A stretch of DNA of 64,000 bases from an uncultured Clostridia bacterium (GTDB lineage Bacteria; Bacillota; Clostridia; Christensenellales; UBA1242), in the NCBI GenBank assembly GCA_934777505.1, contig CAKVNM010000005.1:1-64000 (forward strand), in the 5' to 3' direction. The stretch's first letter is position 1; each line of letters starts with the position of its first letter. Of this stretch, positions 59,607 through 64,000 are shown piece after piece. Both the position numbers and the translations under genes were made by a program. Below the pieces are notes generated by a model. The model was not told the origin of the DNA. It made no database searches and was given only the letters and a program-made list of their open reading frames with translations.

Positions 59607-59957
59607 TTATATGTTCAAGTTGTCATGGCTTCTTGACGGCTGAGAATTGTTCTCTTGAACGGACTCGCTAGCCTGCTGCTTATTTACTTCTCTTAAAACC
59701 TGCTCTTGTTTTGCTTGTTTGTTATAGAGTGGGCGTTCTTCGTGTTTTAGTTTTGCGGGACTAATTCTGCCCTTGTTTTTAATAACAGAAAAGATTAGCC
59801 AGCAAGCACTAATTCCCACAACGATATAAACTATTCTACTAAAAATGCTACCTTGATAGCCGAACAGTCCAGCCACAATGTCGTACTGAAATAGTCCAAT
59901 ACTCAGCCAGTTCATGCTTCCAAAAATAACTATAATAAATGCTAAAATACTAATCAT
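59607..59957 (-). CDS. DUF378 family membrane protein (YuzA-like)
   Basis: 116 residues. The first about 60 match DUF378: two membrane helices around GSMNWLSIGLFQYDIVAGLFG and SRIVYIVVGISACWL. A charged, Gln/Glu/Lys-rich cytoplasmic tail (about 62-116) is extra. Function unknown. AAGGAG before the minus-strand ATG. Confidence 0.87.
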   Translation of the reverse strand: MISILAFIIVIFGSMNWLSIGLFQYDIVAGLFGYQGSIFSRIVYIVVGISACWLIFSVIKNKGRISPAKLKHEERPLYNKQAKQEQVLREVNKQQASESVQENNSQPSRSHDNLNI

Positions 59958-60048
59958 TTTTTTTTGCTCCTTTTTGTTATTTTGAGCAATTACGCAAAAA
60001 TAATTCCGTTTGACATATTTTTGATAGCGAATTTTTTAAAAATGGGTA

Positions 60049-60077
60049 TTGACAATCAGTGTTAATGATATTATAAT
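60049..60077 (+). promoter_or_regulatory. Consensus promoter of the 60104 gene
   Basis: TTGACA (60049-60054), 17-bp spacer, TATAAT (60072-60077): exact consensus. Confidence 0.92.
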
Positions 60078-60103
60078 AATGTCTGTAAAAACGAGGTGAA
60101 AAT

Positions 60104-61195
60104 ATGTTCGGTAAAAAATATGATTTAACAACCAAAAAAGGTATCGAAAAATTAAAAACAATCAAAAATCCAAGATTGCAAAAGAAGATTATTTCAAAAC
60201 AACCAGAAGTAATTTTGTATGCTAGCAAATATTGGTGCGAAGGCAAGGATTTTAAAACATTGGTGTTTGAAGCACTTGTTAGAAAGCCAGAACTCATTTT
60301 GGGATTTAAAGACCAATATGGTTTGATGGTTAACTACGAAAATGTTAAAATGGCTGTTTTGACAGACCCAATGATTATGAGCAAAATGAATGACGACATG
60401 AAATCAATCGTTACTGTTGATTTGTTCATCAATGCGTTTATCAAAAACCCACTTGTTTTAACAATCAAGGATTTTCCTTGTCTAAAAAGCCGTTTGTCAA
60501 GAAATATCACAGTTGTAGAAGATGGCAAGCAAGTTACAAAAAAACTTTCTACAACATTAAGAACAGAATGTTTAAAAGCATTTAGACTCAGCGAAAATGT
60601 TTCTTTCTATCACGCAGGATATGACGACCTAGCACTTCAAATTGCAGAACAACTAAAAGACTCACGCTCTTTCCAAAACACAAAATATAGCACAGAACTA
60701 CTTGGAAACTTTGCAACACTTATGAATGCAATGATTAAAAAGAGCAATCAAAAACTTAGAGCCTGCTCAGTTGATGCATGGCGTGTTAATAACGGCAAAC
60801 CAATGTACAAAGCAGTTAGAACATCAGCAAAGAAAAACAGCGAACTTGAAGGCTTAATCACAGATATGCCAACAAATATGCTTCCAGAAAAAATTGTAAA
60901 AAAACTTGTTATTCAAGCAGTATTGACAAATCCAGAGTTCTACCTAAAACTTAGTGAGTATGGTTTTGAAAGATATGTTGAAGACGGAACAGTTAAGTAC
61001 AATGTCTACAAATCACTCAAAAAACACGGAATGCTAAAACAAAGCAACAGATTTTTGAGAGAAGAAGATGTAAAAAAAGCAAAGAACAAAACCGCTGGTG
61101 TTGAAAAGAGAAAAGTTTATCTAAAACGCCCAAGAAATCCAAAACTACCAGCACTTATAGAGCAAGAAGAAAACAAAGAAGATTTACCATTCTAG
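60104..61195 (+). CDS. Hypothetical basic protein (363 aa)
   Basis: I do not recognise it. It is predicted helical and rich in Lys; segments such as NPRLQKKIISKQPEVILYASKYW, ALVRKPELILGF, AVLTDPMIMSKM and AFIKNPLVLTI share a short pattern of a helix, then Lys/Asp-Pro, then a hydrophobic run, which looks like a degenerate helical repeat (about 20-130). A very basic stretch (AKNKTAGVEKRKVYLKRPRNPKLP, about 327-350) lies near the end. No catalytic motif, signal or membrane helix. GAGGTG 5 nt before the ATG; own promoter and terminator. Confidence 0.68.
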   Translation: MFGKKYDLTTKKGIEKLKTIKNPRLQKKIISKQPEVILYASKYWCEGKDFKTLVFEALVRKPELILGFKDQYGLMVNYENVKMAVLTDPMIMSKMNDDMKSIVTVDLFINAFIKNPLVLTIKDFPCLKSRLSRNITVVEDGKQVTKKLSTTLRTECLKAFRLSENVSFYHAGYDDLALQIAEQLKDSRSFQNTKYSTELLGNFATLMNAMIKKSNQKLRACSVDAWRVNNGKPMYKAVRTSAKKNSELEGLITDMPTNMLPEKIVKKLVIQAVLTNPEFYLKLSEYGFERYVEDGTVKYNVYKSLKKHGMLKQSNRFLREEDVKKAKNKTAGVEKRKVYLKRPRNPKLPALIEQEENKEDLPF

Positions 61196-61217
61196 TATAA
61201 ATTTTCACAATTTTAAC

Positions 61218-61246
61218 AAAAATCTCGCTTTTAATGCGAGATTTTT
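61218..61246 (+). terminator. Terminator of the 60104 gene
   Basis: 11-bp stem AAAAATCTCGC (61218-61228) / GCGAGATTTTT (61236-61246). The next -35 starts three bases later. Confidence 0.93.
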
Positions 61247-61248
61247 AG

Positions 61249-61277
61249 TTGACAAGCATATAATAAAAAAGTATAAT
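61249..61277 (+). promoter_or_regulatory. Consensus greA promoter
   Basis: TTGACA (61249-61254), 17-bp spacer, TATAAT (61272-61277). The predicted start is near 61284. Confidence 0.92.
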
Positions 61278-61294
61278 TCAATGTGTTAATTGAA

Positions 61295-61330
61295 TTGCGA
61301 TTTCAACAAAAAGTTGGACGCACTTTTTTT
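61295..61330 (+). terminator. Intrinsic terminator inside the greA leader
   Basis: TGCG (61296-61299)/CGCA (61319-61322) closes TTCAAC (61302-61307)/GTTGGA (61313-61318, one U-G pair) around an A5 loop, followed by C and seven T. It lies between the promoter and the greA ribosome site, so it should release a short RNA of about 45 nt and reduce greA expression. Confidence 0.78.
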
Positions 61331-61350
61331 AATCAAAAAGGGGAATAATT

Positions 61351-61821
61351 ATGGAAGAAATTTTTATAACAAAAGAAGGCCTTGAAAAAATCAAGGCAGA
61401 ACTTGAAAATATGAAGACTAACGAAAGAAAAGAAGTTCAAAGAATGATTGGCGAAGCAAAAAGTTACGGCGACCTTTCCGAAAACTCCGAATATGACGCT
61501 GCAAAAACAAAGGAAGCACAACTAGAAAGCAAAATTTTGGAACTTGAAAACAAAATCAAGTACGCAAAAATCATTGACGAAAAAGAAATTTCTACTCACC
61601 AAGTTCAAATCGGTTGTTTGGTTAAACTCTATGACGAAGAATTTGAAGAAGAAGTTGAATATAGAATCATGGGTGCAGACGAGTCCGACCCACTAAACGG
61701 CAAGATTTCAAACACAAGCCCAGTTGGCAAAGCACTTCTTGGAAAGAAAGTTGGCGATACAGTCAAGGTTGAAACACCAGACGGCGAAAACTTCTACAAG
61801 GTTCTAAACATTAGTCTATAA
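61351..61821 (+). CDS. greA: Transcription elongation factor GreA
   Basis: 156 residues. Rescues backtracked RNA polymerase. N-terminal coiled coil with the tip acidic residues (SYGDLSENSEYDAAKTKEA, about 44-62: Asp and Glu that reach the active site) and C-terminal FKBP-like domain (MGADESDPLNGKISNTSPVGKALLGKKVGD). AGGGGA before the ATG. Confidence 0.98.
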   Translation: MEEIFITKEGLEKIKAELENMKTNERKEVQRMIGEAKSYGDLSENSEYDAAKTKEAQLESKILELENKIKYAKIIDEKEISTHQVQIGCLVKLYDEEFEEEVEYRIMGADESDPLNGKISNTSPVGKALLGKKVGDTVKVETPDGENFYKVLNISL

Positions 61822-61844
61822 TCAAAAAATTTGGAATATTTTAA

Positions 61845-61876
61845 AATAATACAAGCAGTTTGCCTGTATTATTTTT
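61845..61876 (+). terminator. greA terminator
   Basis: AATAATACA (61845-61853) / TGTATTATT (61865-61873) with inner GCA/TGC, then T-run. Confidence 0.85.
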
Positions 61877-61877
61877 A

Positions 61878-61906
61878 TTTACTTATTTTTCAAAATTTGA
61901 TAGAAT
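61878..61906 (+). promoter_or_regulatory. tmk-holB-ricT promoter
   Basis: TTTACT (61878-61883), 17-bp spacer, extended -10 TGA-TAGAAT (hexamer 61901-61906). Confidence 0.78.
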
Positions 61907-61922
61907 ATTAGCGGAGTATTGT

Positions 61923-62543
61923 ATGAAAAATTTTATCACATTTGAAGGTGGTGAAGGAGCAGGAAAAACCACGCTATTAGAAAAACTTAAACAATTTTGC
62001 TTGGAAAATAACATAAAAGCCGAGTTTACTCGTGAACCAGGTGGCTTAAAAGAGTGTGAGTATATTAGAACGCTTTTAAAATCCAGCCCAAATTTGTCGA
62101 CTAAAACTCAACTGCTACTATTTTCCGCTTGCAGAAGCCACTTGTGCGAAAATTTGATTATACCAAGCGTGGAGCAAGGTGCGATTGTTTTTTGTGATAG
62201 ATTTTTTGATTCAACACGAATTTATCAAGGCTATTGCGGAGAACTTAGTGACGATGAAATCATGAAAGTCACAAAAGTTGCGGTTCAATCTGCAATTCCG
62301 CAACTAACTTTCTTTTTGGATATTGACCCTGTTGAAGCGTTCAAACGAAAGGGCGGAGCAGACAAAGGTGATGTTTTTGAAGAAAAGGGAATAAAATTCC
62401 ACCAAAAAATTAGAGAAGGCTACAATATGCTTTGCCTTAAAGAGCCAGAAAGATTTAGAAAAATTGATGCATCACAATCAGCTAACAAGGTTTTTAGTGA
62501 TGTGATTGAAATTTTAAAAAAGGAAAAGGTTATAAATGCTTAA
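61923..62543 (+). CDS. tmk: Thymidylate kinase
   Basis: 206 residues from ATG 61923 (GGAG 7 nt upstream); the in-frame ATG at 61860 lies before the promoter. Walker A GGEGAGKTT (9-17), TREPGG (dTMP site with Arg), DRFFDSTRIYQGY and a LID segment. Phosphorylates dTMP for DNA synthesis. Overlaps holB by 8 nt. Confidence 0.97.
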   Translation: MKNFITFEGGEGAGKTTLLEKLKQFCLENNIKAEFTREPGGLKECEYIRTLLKSSPNLSTKTQLLLFSACRSHLCENLIIPSVEQGAIVFCDRFFDSTRIYQGYCGELSDDEIMKVTKVAVQSAIPQLTFFLDIDPVEAFKRKGGADKGDVFEEKGIKFHQKIREGYNMLCLKEPERFRKIDASQSANKVFSDVIEILKKEKVINA

Positions 62544-63492
62544 TTTTGTTTTATTAAACAAACAGAAATTTGTGCGTGAACTCAATTCAACCAGTCATGC
62601 AATCATACTGGAAGGCGAAGACATCGTGCTTTCGTCAAACCTAGCAAAACTTATGGCAATGAATTTGGCTTGCAAGAGTGACGACAAACCTTGCGGAATC
62701 TGCTCGCCTTGTTTAAAAATTATCAACGGAAATAGCCTTGATACTTTTGTTTATCCAAAAAATTCGGCTATTTTAATGGAAGATGTTAACGAAATTATCG
62801 AAAATATCAACATTATTCCCGCAGAGAACGAATACAAGGTGTTTATTCTAAACAATTTTGACGAAGCAAATTTGATTGTGCAAAACAAATTGCTTAAATC
62901 AATCGAAGAACCACCAAAGTTTGTAAAATTTATATTAACAGTCAAGAGTAAACTCAAAGTTTTGCCAACTATTGTTTCAAGATGCGAAGTTTTGGATTTG
63001 CCAAAGTTTACTACGGACGAGTTGATGCCCCTTGTTAGTCACTTGTCGGGTGACGAAAGGCAAGTTTTGCTCGAAAGTTCTTATGGCAACTTAACATTGC
63101 TTGAAAAAATCAAAACGGAAAATAATTTTGTTGAAAACTACAATTTTGCGTTGAGTATTCTATCAAATATGACTTCAAGTAAAGATTTACTCAAATTTTC
63201 CGCAAGTTTAACGAAGAATAAACAGAACTTTTTGGAAATTCTTAGTTTACTAAGTGGATTTTTGAGTGATATTGTAAAAATAAATAATAATTTGGAACAA
63301 TTAGTGCAAAACAAGTATTGTCTTAGTTTACTAAGAAAGGCTAGTGAAAGTTGTTCTAGCCTTGCGTGTTTGAATGTTCAAGACCGAATTTTGATAACAA
63401 AAGATAAAATAAAGTTTAATGGCAACATAAATAATATTGTTGACGATTTCTTGCTAGGAATCTTGGAGGAAAAATGGAAAAACAAAAAATAG
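62536..63492 (+). CDS. holB: DNA polymerase III delta' subunit
   Basis: 318 residues. Clamp-loader stator. Four-cysteine zinc module (CKSDDKPCGICSPC, about 47-60), sensor-1 segment EANLIVQNKLLKSIEEPP and the SRC motif (VSRCE, about 152-156). No functional Walker A, as is usual for delta'. Overlaps tmk and ricT, so the three are tightly coupled. Confidence 0.94.
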   Translation: MLNFVLLNKQKFVRELNSTSHAIILEGEDIVLSSNLAKLMAMNLACKSDDKPCGICSPCLKIINGNSLDTFVYPKNSAILMEDVNEIIENINIIPAENEYKVFILNNFDEANLIVQNKLLKSIEEPPKFVKFILTVKSKLKVLPTIVSRCEVLDLPKFTTDELMPLVSHLSGDERQVLLESSYGNLTLLEKIKTENNFVENYNFALSILSNMTSSKDLLKFSASLTKNKQNFLEILSLLSGFLSDIVKINNNLEQLVQNKYCLSLLRKASESCSSLACLNVQDRILITKDKIKFNGNINNIVDDFLLGILEEKWKNKK

Positions 63493-64000
63493 TAGGAGTA
63501 AAGTTTGAGGGTGCAAATAGTGGAAAAATCTATTATTTTAGCCCAAATAACTTGGATCTGAAACTAAATGACAGCGTTATTGTCGAAACAAGCATGGGAT
63601 TAAGCATGGGAACAGTTGCTCTTGATGTTAGGGAAATTGACGAAGCCGAACTTGTTGAGCCACTAAAAAAAGTTATTAGAAAAGCAACCGAAAAGGATTT
63701 TCAAACCAAGCATAGACTTACATTAAGAGAAAAAACAGCCGTTGAAGAAGCAAAAAAACTTAGCCAAAAACTAAAACTTGATATGTCGATAATTAGCAGT
63801 GAGTTTACTTTTGACGAAAGCAAAGTTATTATCAACTTTACGGCTGAAAACAGAGTCGATTTTAGGGAACTAGTCAAAATGCTTGCTGGCGTTTTGAAAA
63901 CTAGAATCGAATTAAGACAAGTTGGAGCAAGAGATAAGGCTAAACTTCTTGGTGGAATTGGACCTTGTGGTAGAGAACTTTGTTGCAAAAAATTTTTGAG
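63474..64000 (+). CDS. ricT: RicT/YaaT PSP1-domain protein (partial)
   Basis: At least 175 residues; cut by the window end. KIVGVKFEGANSGKIYYFSP start, DSVIVETSMGLSMGTVAL, and the conserved RIELRQVGARDKAKLLGGIG with CGRELCC, whose cysteines help hold the Fe-S clusters of the RicA-RicF-RicT complex that tunes RNase Y. ricA and ricF are not in the window. GGAGG 6 nt before the ATG inside holB. Confidence 0.93.
   Translation, partial: MEKQKIVGVKFEGANSGKIYYFSPNNLDLKLNDSVIVETSMGLSMGTVALDVREIDEAELVEPLKKVIRKATEKDFQTKHRLTLREKTAVEEAKKLSQKLKLDMSIISSEFTFDESKVIINFTAENRVDFRELVKMLAGVLKTRIELRQVGARDKAKLLGGIGPCGRELCCKKFL

Noticed and set aside
61860..61922. Upstream in-frame ATG for tmk
   Set aside because: It lies within the greA terminator and before the tmk promoter.

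Overview
The window is an AT-rich, gene-dense bacterial chromosome segment. Content and gene order point to an uncultured member of the Bacillota, most likely class Clostridia, with a monoderm, gut-type gene set. Supporting signs are AddAB instead of RecBCD, the zinc (type Z) form of S14, a KOW-domain protein between map and infA, WhiA next to MurB, a tmk-holB-ricT order, strong purine-rich Shine-Dalgarno sites, sigma-A-type promoters (several are exact TTGACA-N17-TATAAT), and TGA used as a stop. The exact lineage is inference.

Layout. 1-691: 3' end of a 23S rRNA, 5S rRNA and two terminators. 860-3505: a three-gene unit of unknown function made of a calcineurin-like phosphoesterase, a protein that looks like a metal-site-less relative of it, and a small zinc-ribbon protein. 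3576-11000: rpoB-rpoC as a separate transcription unit. 11081-12304: small accessory genes, including an orphan HicB-like protein. 12388-17038: rpsL-rpsG-fusA, then tuf with its own promoter and structured leader. 17080-30708: an accessory block splitting str from S10, with addB-addA, a large membrane coiled-coil protein with a histone-H1-like tail, a PRC-barrel protein, an SPFH/zinc-ribbon protein, a DUF1858 protein, a secreted zinc protease and an unknown gene. 30777-43598: the S10-spc ribosomal supercluster through secY, adk, map, KOW, infA and rpmJ. 43604-46782: the alpha operon rpsM-rpsK-rpsD-rpoA-rplQ behind a strongly folded leader. 46781-50100: three glycosyltransferases. 50129-59591: uvrC, a solute-binding-like protein, murB-PHP-whiA and dnaE. 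59607-64000: a DUF378 membrane protein, an unknown 363-residue protein, greA with a leader terminator, and tmk-holB-ricT (cut by the window end).

How it works together. Most of the window is the core expression machinery: rRNA, RNA polymerase, ribosomal proteins, elongation factors, SecY, Adk and Map. It is broken into separately promoted units whose mRNAs start with hairpins or carry intrinsic terminators in their leaders. Around it lie DNA replication and repair (DnaE, HolB, Tmk, AddAB, UvrC) and envelope functions (MurB, glycosyltransferases, protease).

Most notable observations: (i) the phosphoesterase/pseudo-phosphoesterase/zinc-ribbon operon; (ii) four genes (addB, a GT4, uvrC, dnaE) with a -10 box 6-8 nt before the ATG and no Shine-Dalgarno, predicting leaderless mRNAs; (iii) leader terminators before rpsJ and greA, and a long hairpin at the 5' end of the alpha-operon mRNA; (iv) RpoB with Asn at the position of E. 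coli His526, predicting natural rifampicin resistance; (v) lysine-rich C-terminal tails on three unrelated proteins. No tRNA, CRISPR array, insertion sequence or prophage was seen. All calls are from reading the sequence; no database search was run.
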